This document shows positions 24,701-34,206 of a stretch of 64,000 nt of DNA, piece after piece. The first letter of the stretch is position 1; the number at the start of each line of letters is the position of its first letter. A model generated the notes under the pieces. That model saw only the letters and a list, made by a program, of their open reading frames with translations, did no database searches and was not told the DNA's origin. Made by a program: the position numbers and the translations under genes. Origin of the DNA: Angiostrongylus vasorum (taxonomy: Eukaryota > Nematoda > Chromadorea > Rhabditida > Metastrongylidae); the NCBI GenBank assembly GCA_018806985.1, contig JADANN010000047.1, positions 1-64,000 on the forward strand, written 5' to 3'.

Positions 24701-26571
24701 CTAAGCATCGGTCGTAAAATTCTTCACAGTCTACTCGGAACAAGTTGAGCGTCATGGCGAAGTCATAAAAATAGTTCACCGAGAAAGCTACAAATCCGTG
24801 TTCCGAAGAAGCAATGATGAGACGTCTTGAATACTTGGATACTTGGACGGCCCATCCTCACTGGTTGTGTAGGCCCCAGTGTACTCTCCATCTTTAAGAG
24901 TTTTGCTGGTTTAGTAATTTTATTTCCTTTGAATCCTGAGGTCAGCCTTGCCAAAGTGTGCCTCAGGTCGACACCACCACAGGCAACAGCAGCCCTTGTG
25001 GATCAGGTGGTGATTTGCCACCATGCGACTAATTCGATACCAGAACAGTGGTGGATCCTGTTATCGGTTTACTTTTAGGTGGGCTTCTTGATGGAAACGC
25101 CGGACTCCTTCTCAGCTTGGGAGACCCTGCCGGGGGAAAGAATCCTCCCGCTGTACTTCGCAGCCTAACCAGGATACCCAGGAACACCTCCCAGCCACGA
25201 TGTGGCGGTAAACCGTTGGGAGCATGATGAGGCGTCACCTACCATAAAAAATGTTATGCTAGCTACTACTAATTAGCTACTACCACTAATAACAGAAATT
25301 CGTAAAAATGTCTTAATTCTTACATTTATATCGTAGGTTCTTCTTAATTGAGGACAACGCATCACGGCCCTAGAGCCCTCAAAGCGCACGAAAGCATCTG
25401 GAGTACACGAATGATTGTGGACCGAAATCCTTAACAGTTTCTCCTACTATTTACTATGAAGAAGTAAATAAACGAGTAAAGACAGGTGCAAGTAAACCTA
25501 ACTATGAACATAAGGTTTGAAAAAAATTTGAAACCTAAACAGTTACCCAAGGTATAATCCTGTTCCTAAAACTCTTCCGGTTGTATCAGTAATGGAAAAC
25601 GCATTAGTGACCAGCTAAAAATCCATATAAAGAAAAATTTAAGGAGACATAGACAACATAACAGATGGCAAAAGAGTACGTTTACCTTGCCGTACGCTGA
25701 GAACAACTCAGTTTTACAGTGTTGAACATCAATTCCGTGCACATAGTTTATCAGGATGTTAAAAATCAAGGAAAAGTTCTCCGTATGCTTCCGAGACTTC
25801 GCAAGCTCTGTATAATTATCTACTAAGTCGTTGCAGCTTCTCGAGTTGAACGATACTATAGATCGGCCTTGCGATAGCGTTTTAAAGTAAAACCTAGCTA
25901 ACAAGCGAACAAAACTATTTGGAATCCGTGGAGAGCAGTTTTTCAAGCATTTGCATTCAACCTGAACATTCCCAATGAGACATTTTACTTACTTGGCCAT
26001 TTTGACGGCCCGTCCTTGGGAGCATAATCTCCATTTTTGGAGTTTTGCTGGTTTAGCTATTGTGTTTCGCTGGAGTGTCGATGCCAGCCTAGACAAAGTA
26101 TGCCTCGGGTCCTCACCACCACAGGAAGTCGCCGCTCTTATGAACCAGAGAGAGATTTGCCACCATGCGATTAGTCTGATACCAGGACGGTACCCGATCT
26201 TCTTACTGGTTTACTCCTAGCTGGGCTTCCTGTCAGTTTAGGAGGTCCTGCAGGTGGATGAATCCCCCTGCTGTACATCGCAGCTCGACACTCCAGAAAC
26301 AGCTCCCAACTACGATGGAGGTGTAAACCGTTGGGAGGTATTTTACAAAAAAAGAAAGCGAAAAAGAATCCGTAGCGCATCAACCCACCGAATGATTGAA
26401 CCAGTCCCGTTTTTGACATGTAGTATTGCAATAGAAAATAGTAGAACAACCAGAACAACACTTAAGGATTTTGTCATCGACGTGCTTAAAACAGGTATGA
26501 CAGACGTACTGCAACAATGACGACTCCACTGCTGACGAGAACGGCTCTTCGCAAGCCACAGTAGACATCTT
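15750..26571 (-). CDS. SMYD-type (MYND-SET) protein lysine methyltransferase, eleven predicted exons
   Basis: Predicted exons, all minus: 26571-26389, 25961-25686, 25614-25547, 25429-25324, 23734-23624, 20173-20039, 19941-19875, 16500-16451, 16374-16253 (or to about 16210), 16047-15955, 15890-15750. Phases agree through 16253, giving about 370 residues; the last two exons add about 80. Domain order: end of the first SET lobe (VACEEPFSSAV), MYND finger (CHTCF..CSGC..YCNTTCQKRDWFNH..EC), SET insert (RLLARFYFKTL), SET core (GTGLYL, then NHSCTPD), ISYVDL, post-SET CFTCSCPRC, and a helical C-terminal region (SPYNTILTIICQKLICAAES). SMYD enzymes methylate lysines of histones and other proteins using S-adenosylmethionine. 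The beginning of the SET lobe (G-x-G) was not found, so an upstream exon is probably missing. Which SMYD subfamily is unclear. Confidence 0.85.
16253..16374 (-). CDS. SMYD gene, C-terminal helical exon
   Basis: This exon starts VLSPYNTILTIICQKLICAA and follows in phase the 50-bp exon 16500-16451 (CEEVDRWLVIFNRFVK). The L-x-P-Y-N text fits the TPR-like C-terminal region of SMYD proteins. The donor is either TATAG|gtttgt (16253, phase 2) or a weak gtgttc about 43 bases further; only the latter keeps phase 0 with the next exon (16047-15955, YFPYSDAEFSILNCF). Confidence 0.7.
16755..16957. repeat. imperfect tandem duplication, ~101 bp unit
   Basis: Two successive units share 'accggtaattcttttatcac'-type text: 'gagcggtaattgttttatca' with 'gcaagcaatcacgtgaaat' in unit 1, 'gaccggtaattcttttatca' with 'gcaagcaaccatgcgaaat' in unit 2. 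Both end in 'aaccacaag'. It lies in the large SMYD intron between 16501 and 19874. Confidence 0.7.
17850..17935 (-). repeat. family A-like SINE fragment
   Basis: The inverted B box region ('gcgatcgaaccgg') and a degraded head are recognisable, in the same intron. Short and diverged. Confidence 0.4.
18337..18584 (+). repeat. family B repeat with an internal deletion
   Basis: Starts 'acttgatacttgaatggccc' and ends 'ggtaaaccgttgggaggg' like full copies, but about 130 bp between 'ccaccatgcg' and 'acagtccgacaccc' are missing. It lies in a SMYD intron. Confidence 0.85.
19181..19562 (+). repeat. family B repeat, full-length reference copy
   Basis: About 380 bp. Conserved blocks in order: 'gatacttgatacttcaatgg', 'ccgtcctcactagttgtg', 'gagatttgctggttaagcca', 'gatttaccaccatgcgac', 'ccaggacggtggtggatc', 'gatggaaacgccggactcc', 'acacctcccagccacgatga', 'ggtaaaccgttgggagg'. 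There are no terminal inverted repeats, no convincing A/B boxes and no coding frame. The family is repeated at least ten times in the window. Confidence 0.9.
19875..20173 (-). CDS. SMYD gene, post-SET exons 6 and 7
   Basis: Exon 20173-20039 (45 codons, phase 0 to 0) reads SWKLSVNTGCCAGGFCLVDA and NCFVCKRTVDLHLSE, a Cys-rich stretch fitting the part after the SMYD post-SET zinc cluster. Exon 19941-19875 continues ALDYNMKSKLELEDEIRASS and ends in phase 1 at a gtgagt donor. Acceptors are ttttttag and tttattcag. Confidence 0.75.
21020..21320 (+). repeat. family C tRNA-derived SINE
   Basis: Head 'gagatagcacagtggtcgag' with an A box matching TRGYNNANNNG; body 'ctcggctatgtccaag..' and 'aagaagaaatcctcaagc', shared with the copy at 22.1 kb. 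It lies in the SMYD intron between 20174 and 23623. Confidence 0.75.
21522..21912 (-). repeat. family B repeat
   Basis: Near full-length minus copy: '..ccgccctcatcgtggctggg' at its 3' end and repeated 'caagtatcaagtat' words at its 5' end. It lies in the same SMYD intron as two family C copies and a family A copy. Confidence 0.9.
22105..22440 (+). repeat. family C tRNA-derived SINE
   Basis: Head 'gtggagataggacagtgatt', B box 'gttcgatcc', then 'ctcgaccggcactctacgag', 'aagaagaaatcctcaagcag' and 'gggatccgcacagtagatg'. This is the best-preserved C copy. Confidence 0.8.
23022..23300 (+). repeat. family A tRNA-derived SINE
   Basis: Plus copy: 'gtggcgcagtggtcgaaggc' (A box), 'gggatcgatct' (B box), body, then 'ctttatcctttgt' tail. 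It lies in the SMYD intron. Confidence 0.85.
23624..23734 (-). CDS. SMYD gene, exon 5: SET end and post-SET zinc cluster
   Basis: This 37-codon exon is phase 0 to 0 with acceptor ttttcatttag. LTISYVDLM carries the SET tyrosine and RDQFCFTCSCPRC the Cys cluster that binds zinc next to the active site in SMYD enzymes. Confidence 0.85.
24827..25222 (+). repeat. family B repeat
   Basis: Nearly full plus copy, from 'gtcttgaatacttggatac' to 'ggtaaaccgttgggag', in the SMYD intron between exons 4 and 5. Confidence 0.9.
25324..25614 (-). CDS. SMYD gene, exons 3 and 4: catalytic SET core
   Basis: Exon 25614-25547 reads LVTNAFSITDTTGRVLGTGL and exon 25429-25324 reads ISVHNHSCTPDAFVRFEGS. The joining codon GG|G restores Gly, giving G-T-G-L-Y-L-G-I-S-V-H-N-H-S-C. 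N-H-S-C-x-P-D is the SET signature of the pseudoknot that binds AdoMet. The phase match across both introns is strong support. Confidence 0.88.
25686..25961 (-). CDS. SMYD gene, exon 2: MYND end and SET insert
   Basis: The 92-codon exon begins VECKCLKNCS, whose E-C completes the last MYND zinc ligands. It then has SFVRLLARFYFKTL and FNSRSCNDLVDNYTEL, the helical region after the MYND finger found in SMYD proteins. Acceptor atgttcag, donor GGCAAG|gtaaac. Confidence 0.85.
25985..26339 (+). repeat. family B repeat filling SMYD intron 1
   Basis: About 355 bp, from 'cttacttggccattttgacg' to 'gtaaaccgttgggagg', inserted antisense to the gene. It takes up about 83% of the 427-bp intron 25962-26388 and starts only some 24 bp from the exon 2 acceptor. 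Confidence 0.9.
26389..26571 (-). CDS. SMYD gene, first detected exon: MYND zinc finger
   Basis: From an ATG at 26566-26568 (three bases after a possible acceptor, gactaccag) the exon gives 60 codons: VACEEPFSSAV, then YVCHTCFKHV, CCSGCSTIFYCNTTCQ and RDWFNHS. Spacing C-x2-C..C-x2-C..Y-C-x3-C..H fits MYND. Because the SET G-x-G lobe should precede it, this ATG is perhaps internal and an upstream exon may exist. Confidence 0.85.
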
Positions 26572-26582
26572 CTGGTAGTCAG

Positions 26583-26860
26583 GAGCGGTACAGCTCGAAG
26601 AATTCCACAAATGAAAATCTTCCACAGCCCGAAAGATTTAAGTTGCTCCTGGAACTTCTACAAAACCATGAATGTGCTAAAAAACTCCAACAACTAGATC
26701 GTATACGGTGGCAAAAAGAACAAAAAACCGATAGAATGTAGCCAGCACAATGGAAGAAATACATAACAAAGCAACAAAAGAACCACTTCAACCCTACAAT
26801 GATGAGAACTACTATCCTATTCCTAGGTGTCGCTGCGAAAAATGTAAAACCCAACAATAA
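26583..26860 (+). CDS. two consecutive small open frames upstream of the SMYD gene
   Basis: On the plus strand, frame one (26583-26741, open from an AG) reads ENLPQPERFKLLLELLQNH and KKLQQLDRIRWQKEQKTDRM. After its stop, a second frame begins with ATG at 26750 and ends at 26860; it holds 36 codons with NDENYYPIPRCRCEKCKTQQ at its end. Composition looks coding, but I recognise no family. They may be remnants of an unidentified element or a small divergent gene. Confidence 0.3.
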
Positions 26861-27286
26861 CCTCCATTTTATGCGAAACTCCTGTTAGTCTTAATTCTTG
26901 AGAGGATTATTAATCCCCATCGGACTCGGCGCTCCAATCCAAACCAGATACAGCCAAAAATAATCGTCTGAGGACCGCCATTTTACCGAGTATTCCTCGT
27001 AATGAACATTTCCTATTCATTGTGTTCCCACGATGTCCTTCAAGTGATGAATGAGTTCCTGAAACGTAAAGAACGCGATAATCATTCATTCATATCCCTA
27101 AGATGGTGCAAAAATGATATTCATCAAAATCAATAGCATTTAAAAAAATAGGAATTTATGATCAATTTATTTCAATAGTTTCGTTTATAGTCGTTTAGTC
27201 AGCACTAGAAATTCAATACCATTTCCTTGAAATACTGCTATAACGCAACCAGGATTGCCTACAACTAGTATCTCGAGTTGCTACTG

Positions 27287-27575
27287 TGTGACCAAGTGCA
27301 GTGCGCGTGTGACGAATGCTCGGAGGCGCCCTGCAGCATAGATATGAGATCGATCCCCGCGCCCACGACTCGCCAAGCCTTCCATCTCTCCGGGATCGGC
27401 AGATTAGTACCAGATTTGCTGGGTGGATAGAAGCACTGGCTCGATACATCGGTAGGCCATTGCGGGTCACTGTAACGTCGAGATAATCACCTCCAAACGA
27501 TGCTTAATGAAACCGAAGGCATACCGCATCCCTCAGGGATTCGCAGAGACCTTTATCTTTTATCCTTTATACCGT
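27287..27575 (+). repeat. family A tRNA-derived SINE
   Basis: Plus copy with altered A box ('cgtgtgacgaatgctcgg'), good B box ('gatcgatcccc') and tail 'ttatcttttatcctttata'. Confidence 0.8.
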
Positions 27576-27640
27576 GTGGTTGAGGATTTGATGAACTTTA
27601 CGGTGTAAAAGTAGTTTTCACCATGATGTTTGTAATACTC

Positions 27641-27893
27641 AAGCTTAGGATGCTTGGATAGCCCTTCACTGAATATGTGGACCCCAGCATAATTTCCATT
27701 GTTTCGGGGTTTTGCTGGCCTACCCATTGTGGTTCTTTGGAGTCCCAAGGTCAGCCAGGCCAAAGTCTGCTCCAGGTCGTCAAACACCCCAGGCAGTCGC
27801 CGCTCTTGTGGATCAGAAGCAGATTTGCCACCATGCGACTAGTTTGACACCAGGACGGTGATGGATCCTGGTATTGGTTTCCCTTAGTTGGGA
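27641..27893 (+). repeat. family B repeat, 5' part of an interrupted copy
   Basis: From 'aagcttaggatgcttggata' to 'ttggtttcccttagttggg', ending where other copies continue 'cttcctgatggaaacg'. The continuation is found 477 bp later at 28371. Confidence 0.85.
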
Positions 27894-28370
27894 TAGTGTG
27901 ACAAATTTGAGCAGCACACTATATAGCCCGGAATACTGGCTTTTTTACAAATTTTGTACTTCAATGCCTTCTCTTTTTATTGTTGCTGTGTTACTGTGAA
28001 CAAGTGAAAGTTCATCAGGAAAGAATTTCTGGATCAACGATGCGGCTGTTGTCACAGTCTCATAGCAAATACAAATTTTCGTTTCAAAATGCGGTCGAGG
28101 CAACATCTTCATCGAAAAACCTGAGTTTATATAAAAATTTCATCCATTTGGCCTGTAATGATTGATCTCCACCCATGCTTCAATGATGTATTTTATCACA
28201 TCGAGGACTTTTCGCCATACTTTTTGTACTCGATACTTTTGCACGCCATACTAGATCGCACCTTAATCACAGATGTTGTGCCAGGTGTTTGTCACAGAGG
28301 GTGGGTTAATATGAATATTACACATTTGTTGCATTAACTGTATCTCGTATTCATCTATATGACGATAGCT
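27894..28370. mobile_element. ~477 bp insertion inside a family B repeat
   Basis: Sequence between the two halves of one family B copy, bounded by 'atag' on both sides. It has no terminal inverted repeats that I can see and only a 61-codon frame. Identity unknown. Confidence 0.5.
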
Positions 28371-28510
28371 GGGTATCCGGATGGAAACGTCTGACTCCTT
28401 TTTCAGCTTTGGAGACTCTGCTGCGGTGATAAACCCCTGCTCTACGTCGAGATCCGATACCCATCAACAACACTACCTAGCCACGATGAAGCGGTAAACC
28501 TTTGGGAAGA
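28371..28510 (+). repeat. family B repeat, 3' part of the interrupted copy
   Basis: Continues with 'ctgggtatccggatggaaac' and ends 'agcggtaaacctttggga'. Confidence 0.85.
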
Positions 28511-28879
28511 TTATGGAATTAGAAGTTCCATGTCTACTACGCAACATAAGTTTCAATGAACTCTGTAGAACCGTGTTATTGAACAGTCCTATGCAACTTA
28601 TCATTCAGTTCCACATAGTATATTCGTGGGTTACAGCATTTCGTGCTCATACCATAGCATTACATTTTTTGTTTCACTTCCCTTTTTTTAAAATTTGTGT
28701 TTCTTATCTGGCATAAATATTTTTGGCATGGGGTAATTTTGATAGGATCTGTGCCCTAGAAAGCGATAGTTTCTACCATTTCCATTACGTAATACTCATG
28801 AAGGACATTGATATAGTATGCGAAATCTTTAGTCTTAATCCTCCCGTAATCCTTTTCGAAACCCTACTAACTCGCATGG

Positions 28880-30850
28880 CTGTCGGGCAGTTAACCTGCA
28901 AAGGGTCGAACCAATGCGTTTACTGCCGGAAGGTTCTTCAGGTGTTCAGATCTTATCCTGGCCTGACCAGTTGTTGTGCGGTTCTACATCTACAAAATAG
29001 CATGCAGGATTTCGGGCGGGAGAACTGGTAGAACGGAGTGTATGTATGTATGTATGTATGTATGTATGTATGTATGTATGTATATATATATATATATATA
29101 ATATATCTTCCTTTTTCAGCATTAATTCACGTGAACCTGGCCACTGAACAGATCTGAGAAGAGTTCGTGAATGATTTTCTCCATTGCCTTTCTGGAAGTT
29201 GTAACTGTTCCATCTGGGCGTCGGAGTGCAGTCATCTTGGTCTTGTAATTGGCGAAGCATCGCTGGAGCTTTACGAGTGCTTTTCGCAGCTTCTGCAGTC
29301 TCGAGCAAACGGCTGCTCTCTCTATTTAAGACCTTTTTTATCCACTGTCTGCATTGTTTTGCAAGTTCTTACGTGAGTTGACGGTTGCCTGTAACTCATG
29401 CGACTCGACGCTGGAGTAACTGCTCGTTTGTTTCTGGAGATAGACGTCTCTTGGTAAATTTCGAACTCTCCGCTTTCGTACTGCTAACATGAAGTTGTTG
29501 AATTAACCGATCCTACTTCTCGTCGATGTTGTCGAGCGCAGCATCATCCCGAATAGCATCCCAACAGCCGAATAATTAGCCGAAAAATCCCAGTTTATAG
29601 TGATTTTGGAGCTTCGTTTTTGTTTTTTTCTTTTGAATTTAACGGTTTTCTGTCCTTTCAGCGCCAAGCAGAATTAGACGTGAAGGAGATAACGCTCTGA
29701 TTCCGTGTAGAATTTTGGGACAACAATGACTTTGTTTAATTAAGACTTTTGATTTACTATGATCTGGTCTACTTCGTTATAGTGCTCTCCACTGGAAGAC
29801 TCCCACATACGGCGTTGAGAGTGGGACTTCTAGATTTGCGAGCTACCATCAGTCTTGGTCGTCATGATAATCGCAAACAAGCGCTCACCCTCCTCGTTCC
29901 ATTCTAATCTGTAGGACCCAATGTGACGTTCTTCAGACGCTTTTCTGCGTCCATTCTTGGCGTTAAGACTCCAATGATGACCTTAAAGAATTTGTGGCAT
30001 CTTCTGTAGGACTTCTCCATGTCCATATAGAATACTTCGACTCCTTTTTTGTCATAGCTTATCATTGGTATGTAGACGACAAAGATTGTCAAAGCCTGTA
30101 TTGATCCGCGTTTCTTCAAACGTAAACGTTCCATTCGGTTTGTTAGCTGTTCGAATAAATTAATGTTCACGGTCAAACTCGTATTGACGAGATCTCCGCC
30201 GCCTCATCCGACTCCTCTACTGTTGCGTTTTTCCCAGGAACAGTTCTTCTCCGGCGTCATAGACGGCGTTGAATGGGAGTAGCGTCTTCTCGTCTTGGCC
30301 AGTTTGATGATGTCCTTCTTGCCTCCATGATCATGTTCTCTGTCTAGGACTCCGAAACAAGTGACCTTGCATTATAGGTATAGATCGCCATCTTAACCCT
30401 TTGCGACTAGACGCCCTAGAACGGTCCCGGAGTTTTATAGGCCTCTCCCTACACATCCGACACAACGCCTCCATATTGAGGGGCTCTTTCGCTACCAGAG
30501 GAGTTAGGCCCACTTATTTTACTGCGTTTAGCATTTGGTACCCACACATAGCTTGCTGAGCTCTAAACGTGTGGCTGAGTATACTCATGGGTGGTCTGGC
30601 AACTCCTAACGGCCTCCTATATAGTTCCCTACTTCTTGATTTCAGGCTATTGGCCATATTGACTCGTAGAATACAATCCACATAAACGAGAACACACCTA
30701 CGCACGCATGAATACTTCATCGCAAACACAGATGCTGTGTGCGAAATCGGCACGGTACGAATAGGGTGTCCATCTAGTGGCTCCACCTGCATCTCAGAAA
30801 AGCATAAGGTTGCTTTTACTCCTGGATTAACCTCACGTCAACCTGTTGGG
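28880..30850 (-). mobile_element. second RTE-type LINE, inactive
   Basis: Read on the minus strand. The 5' region (30.79-30.51 kb; VLVYVDCILRVNMANSLKS) matches the plus copy's 5' segment. The endonuclease part at 30.18-29.90 kb has LTIFVVYIPM, VEVFYMDMEKSYRR and FKVIIG. The RT linker follows at 29.3-29.1 kb, and the segment equivalent to 10.15-10.22 kb at 29.0-28.9 kb (ARIRSEHLKNLPAV). RT beyond that is absent. It is broken by many shifts and by a (TATG)n/(TA)n array. Confidence 0.85.
29038..29106. repeat. (TATG)n followed by (TA)n microsatellite
   Basis: About eleven TATG units and then about twelve TA units, inside the RTE copy on the minus strand. Confidence 0.95.
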
Positions 30851-31149
30851 ACCACACTACGTTGCTTGCGACCAGCAACCATGTCATACCTCTAATGATC
30901 TGCGGAGATCAGGAAAAGAAGGATAGAGTCCTATTATTAGCACTACTTGCTTAAATATGGAATTTTCCACAATTGCATGGCTTTCTTGCGTCAACACTGT
31001 TTTTATTCATTCATTGATGCAGGTGTTCATCTTAGAATGTGGTCTCACCTGCAAACTGATGACGTCATCTTCTTTCCACGTTTCAGTGTTGAATTCTTCT
31101 CGAAGATATTTTTTTATAGTCTTGTGATGGCCACAGTAAGGTGTTCCTA

Positions 31150-31860
31150 GGTCTTCTTTACGGAATTCCTAGAGCAAGCGGAATAGGCGGATTGGTGCTT
31201 TGTTGTTAGCATTCTTATAGGTCAGAGCTAACTCCCTGGGCTGTAATCTTTAACTAGGAAGGCGAGACGTCGTTTTAGGTCACTGTATATTGTCTCTTAT
31301 CTCACTTTGGCATTATTTCTATATAAGCGAAACATCTCAGTAAGTAGAATTCTCCACTTCAGATTTAATTATGCGAACGTGGTCGAATTCTGTTTGCTAC
31401 TTCCTCATCTTTCCGTGGTGGTCGATGATCGGATACGCTCACTCCTAAGCGTCAGTCTTCAGCAGATCAAGCTGTTTCTTACACACTCTATTTCAATCTA
31501 ACAATCCCATAACCATTCAGAAAAGTGTGTATTTTCTTTTGGCGAGCTGTTTTCCCTTCCATTTGAATGCAAGAGATGAGACGCTTTCCTCAGAGCGAAC
31601 GCAAATCGATATCGCTTGTCTTCTTTCTGTCCAGAAAAATTATTTAACAGCTATTACTTGCAACATGTGGATGAGACTATGCTCTCCTATGATTTATTTT
31701 AGGGGTTTGCTTTTATTTACAGAATCTTATAACAAAGAAACGCATGTTTTATCACTGCTTGAGACCAGAAGCGATAATCGTGATTTCGAAGTTGGTTTTC
31801 TTGAAAACAGCTGCGAAAAAAATGTTTCAGTACACTTCACCTTGGGAATATTTGCTTACT
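31150..31860. other. no recognised gene
   Basis: The longer plus frame that crosses 31.5-32.1 kb owes about half its length to a family B copy; upstream of it I see no motif or paired splice sites. Confidence 0.45.
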
Positions 31861-31868
31861 ATTCTGGT

Positions 31869-32250
31869 GGTCGCCTCCCAACGTTTTACCGCCTCATCGT
31901 GGCTGGGAGGTGTTCCTGGGTGTCGCACTGCGATGTACAACGGTGGATTCATCTCCTGGCAGGATCTCCTAACTTGAGGAGTCCGGCGTTTCCATCAGGA
32001 AGCCTAGCTAAGAGTAAACCAATATCAAGATCAACCATCGTCCTGGTATCAAAGTCACATGGTGGTAAATCTCTCTGTGATCCACAAGTGCTGCGACTGC
32101 CTGTGGTGGTGAAGACCTGTGGCAGACTTTGGCCAGGCTAACCTCGGGACTCCAGGAACCATAATGGCTAATCCAGCAAATCTCCGAAAAATGGAGATTA
32201 TGCTGGGACCCACACAACCAGTGAGGACGTGCATTCAAGTATCAAGTATT
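31869..32250 (-). repeat. family B repeat
   Basis: Full minus copy; 'gcctcccaacgttttaccgc' at one end and 'ttcaagtatcaagtattcc' at the other. Confidence 0.9.
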
Positions 32251-32440
32251 CCGGTGGTCGAGGTGGGAACGTGAATTTATAAAGGAAAACTTTATCAACT
32301 TCATATTTACATCACTCTAGCATCACAGAACGCGAAACCACAGTCGAGCGGTTCCATGAACTAAACATTTAATTCGCTGCTTTTCTTTAATGACCAAATA
32401 CGATATTGGTACTATGGAATTTATTAGCACACAATAGCTG

Positions 32441-32500
32441 ACGTTTCGGCGATTTCTGCCTTCTGAGCCTAGAAAGATCAAATTGACATGGATTCTATAA
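32441..32500. repeat. solo piece of the PLE flanking repeat
   Basis: 'gacgtttcggcgatttctgc', then 'cttctgagcctagaaaga', then 'tcaaattgaca' match the left PLE flank (13.1-13.2 kb) in the same orientation, without PLE coding sequence beside it. Confidence 0.6.
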
Positions 32501-32569
32501 CACTTTCATGACATTTGCAGATAAGACTTAACACATAAATTTGCATTCGCATAATAAGCAGCTTCTGCT

Positions 32570-32770
32570 TCTTTTATGCCTACCTCGTAAGCACAGAAAG
32601 CAAATCGGTGCAGCAGAAACTGGTAGTCAATCCTCTGGATCCATCTACATCTCAGGAAAGAATAAGCTCCTTTTTGCTCTGCAATGACCCTTGCCCCCTA
32701 TCCGCTTCCTGGAGACGCACCACGTTGCCTCGCGACTAACATGCAAGAGATCCTTTTATGAGGAAGATTT
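32570..32770 (-). mobile_element. RTE-type LINE 5' fragment
   Basis: The minus strand matches the 5' part of the plus RTE at 8.24-8.40 kb ('ctcgcgactaac' and 'cacgttgcctcgcg' against 'ggttagtcgcgaggctacgt', and 'ggatccat' words). Only the leader is present. Confidence 0.55.
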
Positions 32771-32794
32771 GGCTGTTATTCTGAACAGGATTAA

Positions 32795-33065
32795 AGATGA
32801 AGCTGCCCGCGTTTAACAATCCCTGAGCGATGCGGCACGCATTCGACTACATCGAATATCATCAGAGGTGATTGAATGCATATCTAGCCTACACAGTGAT
32901 CCGCGGTGGCCTACCGGTGTATCGAGTCAGCCCTTCTACCTTCCCAGCCAGGGGTGGTGTCAGTTTGGTCACCCTGAAGGAATGGAGGGCTTGGTGAGCA
33001 TTGGAAGCTGGATCAAACGCATGTGTATTGCATGGCACCTCTAACCACTGCGTTACATACAGCCA
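32795..33065 (-). repeat. family A tRNA-derived SINE
   Basis: Minus copy; body 'cggcacgcattcgac', 'gcggtggcctaccggtgtat', then a degraded head 'ctctaaccactgcgttacat'. Confidence 0.8.
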
Positions 33066-33939
33066 TTATTCTAAGCATACACTTCGAAATACAAATTCCA
33101 ACTGAAGCCTCATAGCAGACCATTAATCTCTTCAAATGCTATAAGTATTTCACTTCTCTCAGTTTTCTACTAGTCGATCGATCACGTGCAGCTGAATATT
33201 TTATAACAAATATTTTCAATAAATTATCATTCCGCATTAAAACTAATTACATTTGCTGATGGACTTTGAAAGGTATTTAGCGAGAAAAAAAGTCCCTCGC
33301 GAAGGCTATGGTGACTTTTCGAGCCGTTCAATGAATTAGCGTGTAGTTCCTCGTTAGGACGCGCTTTCCAAACAAATAACAAATCGGCGATTTAGAGAAA
33401 CCAGTGCGTTTGCGTTTGCTACATTTTGGTCACAGTGCATAGCCAACATGTTGAGACTAATGTTGCTCAAAGGTAACTGTTCGCTTCATTCATGTCTTTG
33501 TTATCAAAACCTCTTCAGCGGTTAGTCATTTCAGTCAGTTGTCTGACCTGTTACTGGCGTGTATACATTCTTGTTTGCTGGCCAAAGCGGAATGACAGTC
33601 CCAATTTTGGTTGAAGAGTGAGAAATATTCCCATATCTTGCTGGTACATCGATAATACTTTCTAATACCAAATTAGCCCTAACTTTAACCAACAGGCTTG
33701 CGGGCTTGATAAACAGACACGAAGTTGGCAATGTAGTATAGAATACGTAATCCGTGAAAAACGTTCGTGACTGTGGAAGGCACGTTGAATTAGCAATCTC
33801 GTGTCTGCTTATCAAGACATAGGAATTTACATTCATCTCTGTTTTTTTATTACAGTCCACTTTTTTACGACATAATGAATTAACAAAAAAAGCGAAAAGA
33901 TGTGCAAGTTTTCTGTAAGTGGTGACGTCTTGCAGTATG

Positions 33940-34206
33940 TCAGTCCTTCTGTACACCATGTGTGCGCCGAACGTGGCTGTCATGAGCAGCGTGAGAGGCG
34001 AACGGTTTCCCACAGTGCGCACACTGCAATTGAACTCTCCAACTTAAGCTATATCGCAAACGTTTTAAACGGTGTTGTATCATCACCTTGAATGGTTTCT
34101 CACCACTGTGTTGTCTTACATGAGTGCGCAGAATCGACGAAGCAGTAAACGCCTTTGGACAAAATGAGCACTTGTATGGTCTCTCTCCAGAATGTACACG
34201 ATGATG
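33940..34206 (-). CDS. PRDM14: PRDM14-like gene, last two finger exons
   Basis: Exon 34206-34087 (40 codons) begins [13 protein letters not shown], completing the helix started by SSLNK in the previous exon, and ends HSGEKPFK. The next exon starts at 34023 with [15 protein letters not shown] and SHVRRTH; it then either stops (GVQKD, stop at 33940-33942) or splices at a gtgtac donor after 33957. Vertebrate PRDM14, as I recall it, has one more finger after this point, which I did not find. Confidence 0.85.
   Translation of the reverse strand, partial: HHRVHSGERPYKCSFCPKAFTASSILRTHVRQHSGEKPFKVMIQHRLKRLRYSLSWRVQLQCAHCGKPFASHAAHDSHVRRTHGVQKD

Noticed and set aside
31527..32141. A 204-codon plus frame
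   Set aside because: Its second half is a family B copy read antisense; the first half lacks motifs or splice support.
33531..34022. A 163-codon minus frame
   Set aside because: It overlaps the last zinc-finger exon out of frame and continues into noncoding sequence; the finger frame is the supported one.
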